This document shows positions 15,564 through 23,451 of a stretch of 38,076 nt of DNA, piece by piece. The notes beneath the pieces are model-generated. The model did not search any database, was not told where the DNA came from, and saw nothing but the letters and a program-made list of their open reading frames with translations. A program made the translations under genes and the position numbers. Each line of letters starts with the position of its first letter. Within the stretch, counting starts at the first letter, position 1. This DNA comes from Candidatus Sysuimicrobiota bacterium CSP1-3 (GTDB taxonomy: Bacteria > Sysuimicrobiota > Sysuimicrobiia > Sysuimicrobiales > Humicultoraceae), in assembly GCA_001443485.1 (NCBI GenBank), contig LDXQ01000019.1:1-38076 (forward strand), written 5' to 3'.

Positions 15564-16718
15564 CTACTGACGGAGTTCCGTCAGGACAACCGTAACCGTG
15601 AGCCGCCGGCTGCCGCGGACGACCTCCACCTGCACGCGGTCCCCCGGCTGCTTCTCGAAGAGCGTGCGCCGCAGGTCGTTGATGCCCTTAATCGTCTGCC
15701 CATTGATGCCGACGATGACGTCGTTGGCTTCCATGCCGGCGGTGGCCGCCGGGCTGCCCGCCGGGACGTCCTGCACGATGACGCCGTGGTCTACGGGCAG
15801 GCCGTAGGACTGCTGGATCTGCGGGTCGATCTCGCCGCCCAGCACGATGCCCAGCGCCGGCCGCACCACACGCCCGGTGTTGATCAGCTGGTTCATAATC
15901 GTCACGGCGATGTCCACGGGAATGGCGAATCCGATCCCCTGGGCCTCGCGCACGATGGCGGTGTTGATGCCGATCAGCCGCCCCGCGCTGTCCACCAGCG
16001 CGCCGCCGCTGTTCCCCGGGTTGATCGCCGCGTCGGTCTGGATCAGGTTGTCCACGACGAAGTCGGGGCCGATCTGGATACTCCGGTTCAGCGCACTGAG
16101 CACGCCAACCGTCACGCTGCTGCCCAACCCGAAGGGGTTGCCGATGGCGATCGCCAGTTGCCCCACCTTCAGGTTGTTGCTGGTGCCCAACTCCGCCACC
16201 GGGAGGGGCCGGTCGCTCTCCACTTTGATCACGGCCATGTCGGTGAAGCGGTCGGACCCGACGACGCGCCCGGGGAGTTTCTTCCCGGTGAGCAGCGTGA
16301 CGGTGATTTCCTGCGCTCCCTGGATCACGTGGAAGTTGGTGAGGATCAGCCCGTCGCGGCGCACAATGACGCCCGATCCGGCGCCCTCCTGCGGGAAGAC
16401 CCCGAAAAAGGTCTGCACCCGCCCCTGCGTGGTGATGTTCACGACGGCGGGCCGCACCTTCTCCACGGCCTTGATGATCGCCGACTCTTCGGTCTCGATG
16501 CCGCGGGGAATCGTCAGCGCCGGTCCCTGGATCGAACCCGGTGTGGAGGGTGAACCGGGTGCGGGTGTCGCGGGCGCGGCCGGTGGCGCGGCGATGCGCG
16601 GGAAGTAGCGCGGCAGGTAGGTGCCGCCGAGCGCTGCGCCCAGGATCAGGGCCAGCAGCACGATGAACACAATCGTGGAGAACGCCGGCGGCGTGCGCCG
16701 GGGAGTGACAACGCTCAC
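15564..16718 (-). CDS. htrA: membrane-anchored HtrA/DegP-type serine protease with one PDZ domain
   Basis: Quality-control protease acting outside the membrane. 384 residues: short cytosolic head, one membrane segment (about 14-33), a Pro/Ala-rich linker (43-66), trypsin-like domain with His130 (LTNFHV), Asp160 (RFTDMAVIKV) and Ser237 (NPGNSGGALV), and one PDZ domain (about 290-380, GVIVQDVPAGSPAATAGMEANDVIVGINGQ). All three catalytic residues are intact. GTG start at 16718 with GAGGAGG 5 bases upstream. It has its own TATAAT, divergent from accD, and nagZ and argS follow closely, so it probably heads a wall-maintenance transcription unit. Confidence 0.96.
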   Translation of the reverse strand: MSVVTPRRTPPAFSTIVFIVLLALILGAALGGTYLPRYFPRIAAPPAAPATPAPGSPSTPGSIQGPALTIPRGIETEESAIIKAVEKVRPAVVNITTQGRVQTFFGVFPQEGAGSGVIVRRDGLILTNFHVIQGAQEITVTLLTGKKLPGRVVGSDRFTDMAVIKVESDRPLPVAELGTSNNLKVGQLAIAIGNPFGLGSSVTVGVLSALNRSIQIGPDFVVDNLIQTDAAINPGNSGGALVDSAGRLIGINTAIVREAQGIGFAIPVDIAVTIMNQLINTGRVVRPALGIVLGGEIDPQIQQSYGLPVDHGVIVQDVPAGSPAATAGMEANDVIVGINGQTIKGINDLRRTLFEKQPGDRVQVEVVRGSRRLTVTVVLTELRQ

Positions 16719-16754
16719 GGTGGCCTCCTCACTGGCGGATCAAAACGCGCCTAC

Positions 16755-16760
16755 ATTATA
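16755..16760 (-). promoter_or_regulatory. -10 element of htrA
   Basis: Minus strand TATAAT (context CCGTTTATAATGTAG). Predicted start near 16748, leaving a 30-base leader that contains the GAGGAGG ribosome site. No consensus -35 and no TGn extension. It lies 46 bases from the accD -10 on the other strand. Confidence 0.55.
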
Positions 16761-16802
16761 AACGGTCCCGCCGCGCGCGGAGCGCCGACGTCCCGGCGGC
16801 GG

Positions 16803-16811
16803 TGGTATAAT
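16803..16811 (+). promoter_or_regulatory. extended -10 promoter of accD
   Basis: TGGTATAAT on the plus strand. Predicted start near 16818, about 8 bases before the accD ATG at 16826. The short leader GACAGCATC contains no Shine-Dalgarno sequence. Confidence 0.6.
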
Positions 16812-16825
16812 ACTCCGACAGCATC

Positions 16826-17680
16826 ATGTCTCCATGGCTGCGCAAGCCAAAATATGCCGCGCTGCAGCGCCGGGAGATGCCCGGCGGGCTGTGGGCGAAG
16901 TGTCCCCGCTGCAAGAACCTGATCTACCAGAAAGAGCTGGAGCGGAACCTCCAGGTCTGCCCGAAGTGCGGGTATCACCACCGCCTCTCCGCCACGGACC
17001 GCATTGCCGTCACGCTGGATCCGGGGAGCTTCGTGGAGTTTGACGCCGGGCTGACCTCGGTTGATCCCTTGGGATTCACCGACTACCCGGAGAAGCTGGA
17101 GGAGGCGCGTCGGCGGACCGGGCGTGCCGAGGCCGCCTTCACGGGGATGGGTGCGCTGGACGGATTTCGCACCATCGTGGCCGCCCTCGACTTCTTCTTC
17201 ATGGGCGGATCGATGGGCTCGGTGGTCGGCGAAAAGGTGGCCCGCGCGGCCGAGCGCGCGCTGGAGCAGCGCCTGCCGCTGATCATCTTCTCCGCCTCCG
17301 GCGGAGCACGCATGCAGGAAGGAGCGCTGTCGCTGATGCAACTGGCGAAAACCAGTGCCGCCGTGGCCCGGCTGCACGCGGAGCGGCTCCCCTACATTTC
17401 GGTGATGTGCGACCCGACCACGGGCGGCGTGACCGCCTCCTTCGCCTTCCTCGGGGACGTGATCCTCGCGGAACCCGGCGCGCTGATCGGCTTCGCCGGG
17501 CGGCGCGTGATCGAGCAGACGATCGGGCGCCGGCTGCCGGAAGACTTCCAGACCGCGGAGTTCTGCCGGGAGCACGGGCTGATCGATATGATCGTGCCGC
17601 GCGATCAGCTGCGACCGCAACTGTCGCGGCTGCTCCGCTTCTTCGGCGCGCCGCGTGTGGCGCTGGAAGAACCGGCCTGA
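16826..17680 (+). CDS. accD: acetyl-CoA carboxylase carboxyltransferase subunit beta
   Basis: Beta half of the carboxyltransferase that moves CO2 from carboxybiotin to acetyl-CoA, giving malonyl-CoA. 284 residues. N-terminal four-Cys zinc ribbon (CPRC and CPKC, about residues 27-50) preceded by the family start KPKYAALQRREMPGGLW, then the crotonase-like core with MGGSMGSVVGEK, ASGGARMQEGALSLMQLAKT, PTTGGVTASFAFLGD and EPGALIGFAGRRVIEQT. First gene of accD-accA-accB-accC. No ribosome site; the extended -10 is so close that a nearly leaderless mRNA is likely. Confidence 0.97.
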   Translation: MSPWLRKPKYAALQRREMPGGLWAKCPRCKNLIYQKELERNLQVCPKCGYHHRLSATDRIAVTLDPGSFVEFDAGLTSVDPLGFTDYPEKLEEARRRTGRAEAAFTGMGALDGFRTIVAALDFFFMGGSMGSVVGEKVARAAERALEQRLPLIIFSASGGARMQEGALSLMQLAKTSAAVARLHAERLPYISVMCDPTTGGVTASFAFLGDVILAEPGALIGFAGRRVIEQTIGRRLPEDFQTAEFCREHGLIDMIVPRDQLRPQLSRLLRFFGAPRVALEEPA

Positions 17681-17683
17681 GCG

Positions 17684-18559
17684 ATGGCCGCCAACCCACT
17701 GCCCACGCCTGACTCCGGCGTGCCGCCGCCCCGCCCGGCCGCGCCGCGCCTGTCCCCCTGGGAGATCGTGCAGCTGGCCCGGCACCCGCAGCGGCCCAAG
17801 GCGCCCGACTTCATCTTTCACCTGGTGCGCGACTTCACCGAACTGCACGGCGACCGGCTCTTTCGCGACGATCCCGCGCTGCTGGCCGGCATCGGCTGGT
17901 TCGAGGATCAACCGGTGGCTGTGATCGGGCCGTACAAAGGGCGCGACACCAAGGAGAATCTGGCGCACAACTTCGGCATGCCCAACCCCGAGGGCTACCG
18001 CAAAGCGCTGCGGGTGATGAAGCTGGCGGAGAAGTACGGCTACCCCGTCCTGTCCTTCATCGATACCCCCGCGGCCTTCCCCGGCGACGAAGCGGAAGAG
18101 CGGGGACAGGCCCAGGCCATCGCCCAGAACATCATGGAGATGAGCACGCTGCACACGCCGATCCTGGTGGTGATCACCGGGGAGGGCGGCAGCGGCGGCG
18201 CGTTGGCCATGGGCGTGGGGGACGCGGTGCTGATGCTGCAGTACGCCATTTACACCGTGATCCCGCCGGAAGGGTGCGCCGCCATCCTCTGGCGCGATGT
18301 CTCCCGCGCCAAGGAGGCGGCCGAGGCGCTGCGCCTGACGGCCTGGGATCTGACGGGATTGGGCATCATCGACGAGATCATCCCCGAACCGGAGGGCGGC
18401 GCGCATCAGGATCCCGACGCCGCCACGGCGGCGGTGCGCGAGGCCCTGGGACGGCACCTCCAGGCGGTCAAAGATGTGCCCATCGACCGGCTGCTCGACC
18501 TGCGGTACGAGAAGTACCGCCGGATGGGGCGGCAGATGGAGAGCCTGGCCCGCGGCTGA
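17684..18559 (+). CDS. accA: acetyl-CoA carboxylase carboxyltransferase subunit alpha
   Basis: Alpha half of the carboxyltransferase. 291 residues, shorter than the roughly 320 usual: the N-terminal coiled region is replaced by a Pro-rich stretch (1-24) before SPWEIVQLARHPQRPKA. The core is complete: DRLFRDDPALLAGIGWF, GRDTKENLAHNFGMPNPEGYRKALR, FIDTPAAFPGDEAEERGQAQAIAQN, GEGGSGGALAMGVGD and PPEGCAAILW. ATG at 17684, 3 bases after the accD stop, so translation is probably coupled. Confidence 0.97.
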   Translation: MAANPLPTPDSGVPPPRPAAPRLSPWEIVQLARHPQRPKAPDFIFHLVRDFTELHGDRLFRDDPALLAGIGWFEDQPVAVIGPYKGRDTKENLAHNFGMPNPEGYRKALRVMKLAEKYGYPVLSFIDTPAAFPGDEAEERGQAQAIAQNIMEMSTLHTPILVVITGEGGSGGALAMGVGDAVLMLQYAIYTVIPPEGCAAILWRDVSRAKEAAEALRLTAWDLTGLGIIDEIIPEPEGGAHQDPDAATAAVREALGRHLQAVKDVPIDRLLDLRYEKYRRMGRQMESLARG

Positions 18560-18596
18560 GGCGACCGCCTCACGCGGACCCTGAAAGGCGGGCTCG

Positions 18597-19112
18597 ATGC
18601 CGATGGAGCAGAAATTCGATCTGGACGAGATCCGGGCGTTGCTGAAAATCGCCAGCGAGGCGGACATCACGGAACTGACCGTGGAGTCGCCCCGGCTGAA
18701 GGTGACGATCAAGAAGGCGGCCGGCCGCCTGGAGGTGCACGCCTCGAATCCCGCAGCCGCGGCGCGTCCGGGGCCGGCGGGAGCGGGCGCAAGCCCGGCG
18801 GCGCCGGGGGCGCTGGCCGCCGTGACACCGGAAGAGATCGCCGCCGCGGGCGAGACCGTCCCCGATCACCTCGAGACCATCAGCGCGCCGATGGTGGGCA
18901 CCTTCTACCGCGCCTCCTCACCGGATGCTCCGCCCTTCGTCCGCGAGGGCGACGTGGTGGAGGCGGGGCAGACCGTGTGCATCATCGAGGCGATGAAGCT
19001 CTTCAACGAAATCCAGAGCGACGTGAGCGGCCGGGTGGTGCGCGTCCTCTCAGAGAACGGCAACCCGGTGGAGTACGGCCAACCGCTTATGCTGGTTGAG
19101 CCTCTCTCCTAA
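18597..19112 (+). CDS. accB: biotin carboxyl carrier protein of acetyl-CoA carboxylase
   Basis: Carries biotin between carboxylase and carboxyltransferase. 171 residues: N-terminal helix-strand (FDLDEIRALLKIASEADITEL), an Ala/Pro/Gly-rich flexible linker (about 51-75), and a biotinyl domain (about 93-171) with EAMK at 131-134, so Lys134 is the biotin site. SAPMVGTFYRASSPDAPPF and the protective thumb region are present. The ATG at 18597 is two codons before another ATG (18603); either may be used. It ends 4 bases before the accC ATG. Confidence 0.97.
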   Translation: MPMEQKFDLDEIRALLKIASEADITELTVESPRLKVTIKKAAGRLEVHASNPAAAARPGPAGAGASPAAPGALAAVTPEEIAAAGETVPDHLETISAPMVGTFYRASSPDAPPFVREGDVVEAGQTVCIIEAMKLFNEIQSDVSGRVVRVLSENGNPVEYGQPLMLVEPLS

Positions 19113-19116
19113 CCGC

Positions 19117-20469
19117 ATGTTCCAGAAGGTCCTCATCGCGAACCGCGGCGAGATCGCCGTACGCATCATCCGCGCCTGCCACGAGTTGGGTGTCCGCACG
19201 GTGGCGGTGTACTCGGAGGCGGACCGCAACTCCCTGCACGTCAAACTCGCCGACGAGGCCTTCTGCATCGGCCCGCCGCCGGCCGGGGAATCCTATCTGC
19301 ACATCCCCAACATCCTGAGCACGGCGGAGATCCTGGGCGTGGATGCCATCCACCCCGGCTACGGATTTCTGGCGGAGAACGCGCAGTTTGCCGAGATCTG
19401 CGCCGACCTGAAGATCGCCTTCATCGGGCCCAGCAGCGACGCCATTCGCAAGATGGGGGACAAGGCGCAGGCCCGGCAGTTGATGCTGAAGGCGGGCGTC
19501 CCGGTCGTGCCCGGCAGCGAGGGTCCGGTGAACGGGGAGCGCCAGGTGCTGGAGATCGCCCAGACGATCGGCTTCCCCCTGATGCTCAAGGCCTCGGCAG
19601 GAGGCGGCGGCCGCGGCATGCGTGTCGTGCACACGCGGGAGGATCTGCGCGCGGCGCTGCAGGTGGCGCAGCGGGAGGCGGAGGCGGCCTTCGGCGACGG
19701 GGAACTCTACATCGAGAAGTATGTGGAGGAGCCGCGCCACGTCGAGGTGCAGATCCTGGCGGACGGGCACGGGAACGTCCTCCACCTCGGCGCGCGGGAC
19801 TGTTCTGTGCAGCGGCGGCACCAGAAACTGATCGAAGAATCACCGCCGCCGCGGCTGCGGGAGAAGACGCTGGAGCGGCTGGCGCGGGCGGCGCTGCGGG
19901 CGGCCCAGGCGATCCACTACACCAACGCCGGCACGATCGAATTCCTCGTGGACAAGCAGGAGAATGTCTACTTCATGGAGATGAACACGCGGATCCAGGT
20001 GGAGCACCCCGTCACGGAGATGGTCACGGGCCTGGATCTGGTGAAGGAGCAGATCCGCATCGCCGCCGGCGAGCGCCTGCCCGTCTCCCAGCGGGACGTG
20101 ACCTTCCACGGCCACGCCATCGAGTGCCGCGTCAACGCGGAGGACCCGCGCCACGACTTCCGCCCCGCGCCGGGCGTGATCACCACCTTCTTCTCCCCCG
20201 GCGGCCCGGGCATCCGGGTGGACACCCACGCCTACGCCGGCTACACCATCCCGCCGCATTACGACTCGCTGATCGCGAAGGTGGTGGCGTGGGGGCAGAC
20301 GCGGGAGGAGGCGATCGGGCGCATGCGCCGCGCGCTCGCCGAGTTCGAGATCGGCGGCGTGCCCACGACGATCCCCTTCCACCTGCACGTGCTGGATAAC
20401 GGTTTCTTCCGCAAGGGCGAAGTCTATACGAACTTCGTGCAGCGCCGTATCGATCTCAGCGCGCTCTAG
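19117..20469 (+). CDS. accC: acetyl-CoA carboxylase, biotin carboxylase subunit
   Basis: ATP-grasp enzyme that carboxylates biotin on AccB. From ATG 19117 it is 450 residues, the normal length (MFQKVLIANRGEIAVRIIRA). A TTG at 19096 inside accB would add seven residues and cannot be excluded, since neither start has a strong ribosome site. Motifs: HPGYGFLAEN, IGPSSDAIRKMGDKAQAR, glycine-rich ATP loop KASAGGGGRGM, EKYVEEPRHVEVQ, RDCSVQRRHQKLIEE, and the catalytic EMNTRIQVEHPVTE. The window therefore holds all four acetyl-CoA carboxylase subunits in one unit. It stops 7 bases from the converging glucokinase gene. Confidence 0.97.
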   Translation: MFQKVLIANRGEIAVRIIRACHELGVRTVAVYSEADRNSLHVKLADEAFCIGPPPAGESYLHIPNILSTAEILGVDAIHPGYGFLAENAQFAEICADLKIAFIGPSSDAIRKMGDKAQARQLMLKAGVPVVPGSEGPVNGERQVLEIAQTIGFPLMLKASAGGGGRGMRVVHTREDLRAALQVAQREAEAAFGDGELYIEKYVEEPRHVEVQILADGHGNVLHLGARDCSVQRRHQKLIEESPPPRLREKTLERLARAALRAAQAIHYTNAGTIEFLVDKQENVYFMEMNTRIQVEHPVTEMVTGLDLVKEQIRIAAGERLPVSQRDVTFHGHAIECRVNAEDPRHDFRPAPGVITTFFSPGGPGIRVDTHAYAGYTIPPHYDSLIAKVVAWGQTREEAIGRMRRALAEFEIGGVPTTIPFHLHVLDNGFFRKGEVYTNFVQRRIDLSAL

Positions 20470-20476
20470 GATCCTT

Positions 20477-21436
20477 TCACGACGCCGCCCTCCGGTACAC
20501 GACCGCCGCGGCGCCGATCACGCCGACGTCATCCCCCAGGGCGGCGGGCACAATCTTGGCCGCCTCCGCCGGGCGTTCAAACGCCCGCTCGCGCACGACC
20601 CGCCGCACCGTGTCGAAGAGGAGATCCCCCACCTTGCTCACGCCGCCGCCGAAGACGACCATCGCCGGGTTCAGGACGTTGACCAGCGAAGCGACGGCAA
20701 TGCCGATGTGGTGGCCGGCGCGCGCGTAGATCTCCCGGGCGACGGCATCGCCATCCAGAGCGGCCTGCGCCACGACCGCGGCGGTAAGCGCTCCGGGCGG
20801 TAGCCCCGCCAATCGCGTCTGGCGCCCGGCCCGCACCGCCTCCTCCGCCATGCGGGCGATCGCCTGCCCCGACGCCAGGCCCTCCAGATGTCCGCGCCGG
20901 CCGCAGGTGCAGACCGGCCCGTCCGGTTCCACCGTCATGTGCCCGATCTCGCCCGCCGTGCCGGAGACGCCGTGATACAGTTCGCCGTTGAAGATGAGAC
21001 CACCGCCGATGCCGGTGCTGACCGTGATGTAAATCTGATCGCGCACCCCCACCCCCGCGCCGACCCAGGCCTCGCCGAGGGCGGCGGCGTTGGCGTCGTT
21101 CTCCACAAACGTGGGGACGCCGGTGGCGTCGAAGAGCATCGTGCCGAGCGGGACATCGCGCCAGCCGGCCAGGTTCGGTGGCTCGAAGACGACGCCGGTC
21201 TCCGGGGCCAGCGGGCCCGGCGCGCCCACGCCCAGACCCAACAGGTCCTCCTTCTGCAGGCCGGCCAATCCCAGGAGCGTGGAGAGTTCGCGGGCCAGGA
21301 CCTGCACGAAGTCGGCCGGCCCACGCTGCGGCGTCTCAATGCGGCGGCGGGCCAGCACCCGTCCCTGCGCGTCCACTACCGCGCTCAGCGTCTTTGTCCC
21401 GCCGATGTCGATCCCCACCACGGCGCGGCGTTCCAT
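20477..21436 (-). CDS. glcK: ROK-family glucokinase
   Basis: ATP-dependent sugar kinase of the ROK family, most likely phosphorylating glucose. 319 residues. Phosphate-1 motif GIDIGGTKT near the N-terminus, FVENDANAAALGEAWVGAG with the catalytic Asp, STGIGGGLIFNGELYHG, sugar-binding GEIGHMTVEPDG, and the ROK zinc cluster read as CTCGRRGHLE: the Cys usual at the last ligand position (CxCGxxGCxE) is His here. No DNA-binding head, so it is a kinase and not an NagC-like repressor. ATG at 21436 with GGAGGTGAG just upstream. It could supply glucose-6-phosphate from the glucan operon products. Confidence 0.93.
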   Translation of the reverse strand: MERRAVVGIDIGGTKTLSAVVDAQGRVLARRRIETPQRGPADFVQVLARELSTLLGLAGLQKEDLLGLGVGAPGPLAPETGVVFEPPNLAGWRDVPLGTMLFDATGVPTFVENDANAAALGEAWVGAGVGVRDQIYITVSTGIGGGLIFNGELYHGVSGTAGEIGHMTVEPDGPVCTCGRRGHLEGLASGQAIARMAEEAVRAGRQTRLAGLPPGALTAAVVAQAALDGDAVAREIYARAGHHIGIAVASLVNVLNPAMVVFGGGVSKVGDLLFDTVRRVVRERAFERPAEAAKIVPAALGDDVGVIGAAAVVYRRAAS

Positions 21437-21530
21437 CTCTCACCTCCGGCTGCCTTTCCGGTCCCTCGTTGAAGAGGAGCCACAGAAGATTATTCGAAGT
21501 CTACGCCTAGTATCCCGCGGAGGTGTGCCA

Positions 21531-22427
21531 ATGCTGGGTCTGTTTGGGCTGCTCTTCTGGCCGATCGTCGTCGCGATCGTGGCGCTCATTGTGATCCCGC
21601 TGGCCGTGAAAGTCGTGCGGGAGTACCAGCGCCTGGTCGTCTTCCGCTTCGGCCGGTCAATCGGCCGCAAGGGCCCCGGCCTGGTATTCCTGATTCCGCT
21701 CATCGACCGCCCGGTGTGGGTCGACCTGCGCGAAGCCTTCCTGGAAATCCCCAGCCAGACCTGCATCACCAAAGACAACGCCCCGATCAACATCGACTTC
21801 CTGATTTACTGGAAGGTCTTTGAGCCGGAGATGACGGTGGTCCAGGTGCAGGACTTCGCTGGCGCGGCGCGGGGCATCGCCACGACCACGCTGCGCGCCG
21901 TCATCGGCGACATCTCCCTGGACGACGTCCTGGCCCGCCGCGAGCAGATCAACAATGTGCTGCGGACGAAACTGGACGAGGTCACGGAACGCTGGGGCGT
22001 CAAGGTCACCACCGTCGAGATCCGCGAGATTCTGCCGCCGCGGGAAGTGCAAGAGGCGATGACCCGGCAGATGTCCGCCGAGCGCAGCCGCCGCGCGGTG
22101 GTCACAGAGGCCGACGGGAAGCGCCAGGCCACCATCACCGTCGCCGAGGGCGACAAACAGTCGGCGATCCTCCGCGCCGAGGGCGACCGCCAGGCCGCCA
22201 TCCTGCGGGCCGAAGGCTTCGCCCTGGCGCTGAACACGATCTTCGCGGTGGCGCAGACCGTGGACAGCAAGACGATGGCGCTGCAGTACCTGGAGGCGCT
22301 GAAGGCGCTGGGGGCCAGCCCGGCGACGAAGTTCATCTTCCCGCTGGAGTTCACGCGATTGCTCGGCCCGCTCGGCGATATGGCCGGTCGCGCGTTTGGA
22401 GACAAGGAGGCGGGCCACACCCCATAG
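21531..22427 (+). CDS. SPFH/Band 7 slipin-family membrane protein
   Basis: Stomatin-like membrane scaffold protein; such proteins assemble into rings in the membrane and often influence proteases or membrane order. Start at ATG 21531 with GGAGGT 8 bases upstream; the frame remains open far upstream but is antisense to glcK. 298 residues: membrane hairpin (about 3-27), Band 7 domain (about 30-190: VVREYQRLVVFRFGRSIG, GPGLVFLIPLIDRPVWVDLR, DNAPINIDFLIYWKV, DVLARREQINNVL, WGVKVTTVEIREILPP), then an Ala/Glu/Arg-rich helix (about 195-240) with the repeat ILRAEGDRQAAILRAEG. No NfeD partner gene is next to it, which is unusual for slipins. Confidence 0.93.
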   Translation: MLGLFGLLFWPIVVAIVALIVIPLAVKVVREYQRLVVFRFGRSIGRKGPGLVFLIPLIDRPVWVDLREAFLEIPSQTCITKDNAPINIDFLIYWKVFEPEMTVVQVQDFAGAARGIATTTLRAVIGDISLDDVLARREQINNVLRTKLDEVTERWGVKVTTVEIREILPPREVQEAMTRQMSAERSRRAVVTEADGKRQATITVAEGDKQSAILRAEGDRQAAILRAEGFALALNTIFAVAQTVDSKTMALQYLEALKALGASPATKFIFPLEFTRLLGPLGDMAGRAFGDKEAGHTP

Positions 22428-22476
22428 CCGCGGGCGGGTCCCCTTGTCAATTCTCACCGCGGGAGGGAGGAAGCCC

Positions 22477-23268
22477 GTGACGTCCTCGGTGCAGGCGACT
22501 GGAAAGCCGGCGGCCAGACGAGGCCCCGTCCGACCCACCGCTCTCGCTGCCCGCGTTGCGGAGGCGGCCATCTGGCTCTTCGCCCTGCTGGTCGTCGCGC
22601 TCTTCCGCATCATTGACAGCACCATCAACCTGCACATCGTCGGCTACGAGCACGTCTCCGCGATCGTGCGTTCCGGCCGCCCGGTCCTGGTAGTGGTCTG
22701 GCACGGGCGGGGATTACTGCCGATCTTCTTTTTCCAGGGGCTGCCGCTGCTAGTCTACTCCAGCCACCCGCGGGACGGGTCGTTCCGTGGCATCTCCCGC
22801 CCCGTGCGCCGGTTGACGCTGGCGGCGCTGCAGCACCTGGGCTACAGGGTCTTCGACGCCTCGACCTATCCCTCGGAGCCACGGGGCGTGATCCGCTTCC
22901 TGCAGCTGCTGGAACACGGCCGGGGCGGAGTTATTGCCGCGGACGGGCCGAGTGGACCGATGTTTCGCGCCAAACCGGGCGCGGTCTTCATGGCCAAGAA
23001 GACCGGCGTGGACCTCCTCCCGGTGGGCGCGGCGATCCGCGACGCGATTGCCATGGACTCCTGGGACCGCTTTGAAATCCCCCGCCCCTTCACGCGGGCG
23101 GCGCTGATCATCGGTGAACCGATCGACGTGCCGCCGGATCTGGACGACGCCGGACTGGAGCGGCTCTCCGGGCGGCTGGAGACGCTCATGAACGACCTGA
23201 CGACGCGGGCGGAACGGGAGGCTCTAGGGCTAAAAGTGGCGCAGGCCCCAGAGCACGCCCACAGCTAG
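22477..23268 (+). CDS. DUF374-type lysophospholipid acyltransferase family protein
   Basis: Membrane-associated acyltransferase of the LPLAT superfamily, DUF374 branch. Start chosen at GTG 22477 because GGGAGGGAGG lies 6 bases upstream; an ATG at 22396 inside the slipin gene would add 27 residues. 263 residues with one membrane segment (about residues 26-46 from this start), LVVVWHGRGLLPIFFF (the HG-type active-site block), SSHPRDGSFRGISRPVRRL, GYRVFDASTYPSEPRGVIRFL, IAADGPSGPMFRAKPGAVFMAKKTG and LLPVGAAIRDAI. Substrate unknown; lipid or lipid A-like acceptors are possible from family relatives. Its last 39 bases overlap the converging small membrane protein gene. Confidence 0.87.
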   Translation: MTSSVQATGKPAARRGPVRPTALAARVAEAAIWLFALLVVALFRIIDSTINLHIVGYEHVSAIVRSGRPVLVVVWHGRGLLPIFFFQGLPLLVYSSHPRDGSFRGISRPVRRLTLAALQHLGYRVFDASTYPSEPRGVIRFLQLLEHGRGGVIAADGPSGPMFRAKPGAVFMAKKTGVDLLPVGAAIRDAIAMDSWDRFEIPRPFTRAALIIGEPIDVPPDLDDAGLERLSGRLETLMNDLTTRAEREALGLKVAQAPEHAHS

Positions 23269-23451
23269 CGCGCCCAGGACCCCCATCAGCAGCACCGGGA
23301 AGAGCAGAAACCAGGCCGCGTTGGTCGAGCGCCAGGCGATGCCCACCAGTACGACGAGCAGGATGACGCCGCCGGCGACCGTGCCCAGCGCGACCGGCGC
23401 GGTGAGCACGGGGGTACGGCGGCGCGGGAGCGTGTCGCGGTCCTCGCTCAT
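23230..23451 (-). CDS. small two-helix membrane protein of unknown function
   Basis: 73 residues with a charged N-terminus (MSEDRDTLPRRR) and two hydrophobic stretches (about 17-40 and 46-69). No family recognised. Support for its being real comes from the ATG at 23451 overlapping the stop of the upstream membrane gene (ATGA) and from the membrane-like composition. It overlaps the end of the DUF374 gene by 39 bases on the other strand. No ribosome site; translation may depend on coupling. It may work with the preceding sensor-like membrane protein. Confidence 0.6.
   Translation of the reverse strand: MSEDRDTLPRRRTPVLTAPVALGTVAGGVILLVVLVGIAWRSTNAAWFLLFPVLLMGVLGALAVGVLWGLRHF

Noticed and set aside
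16751-18712. 653-codon open frame antisense to accD and accA
   Set aside because: It lies opposite two strongly conserved genes; long antisense frames are expected at this GC content, and its product is His/Arg/Gly-rich with no domain.
20470-20476. Bidirectional terminator between accC and glcK
   Set aside because: The gap is only 7 bases and no hairpin with T-runs is present on either side.
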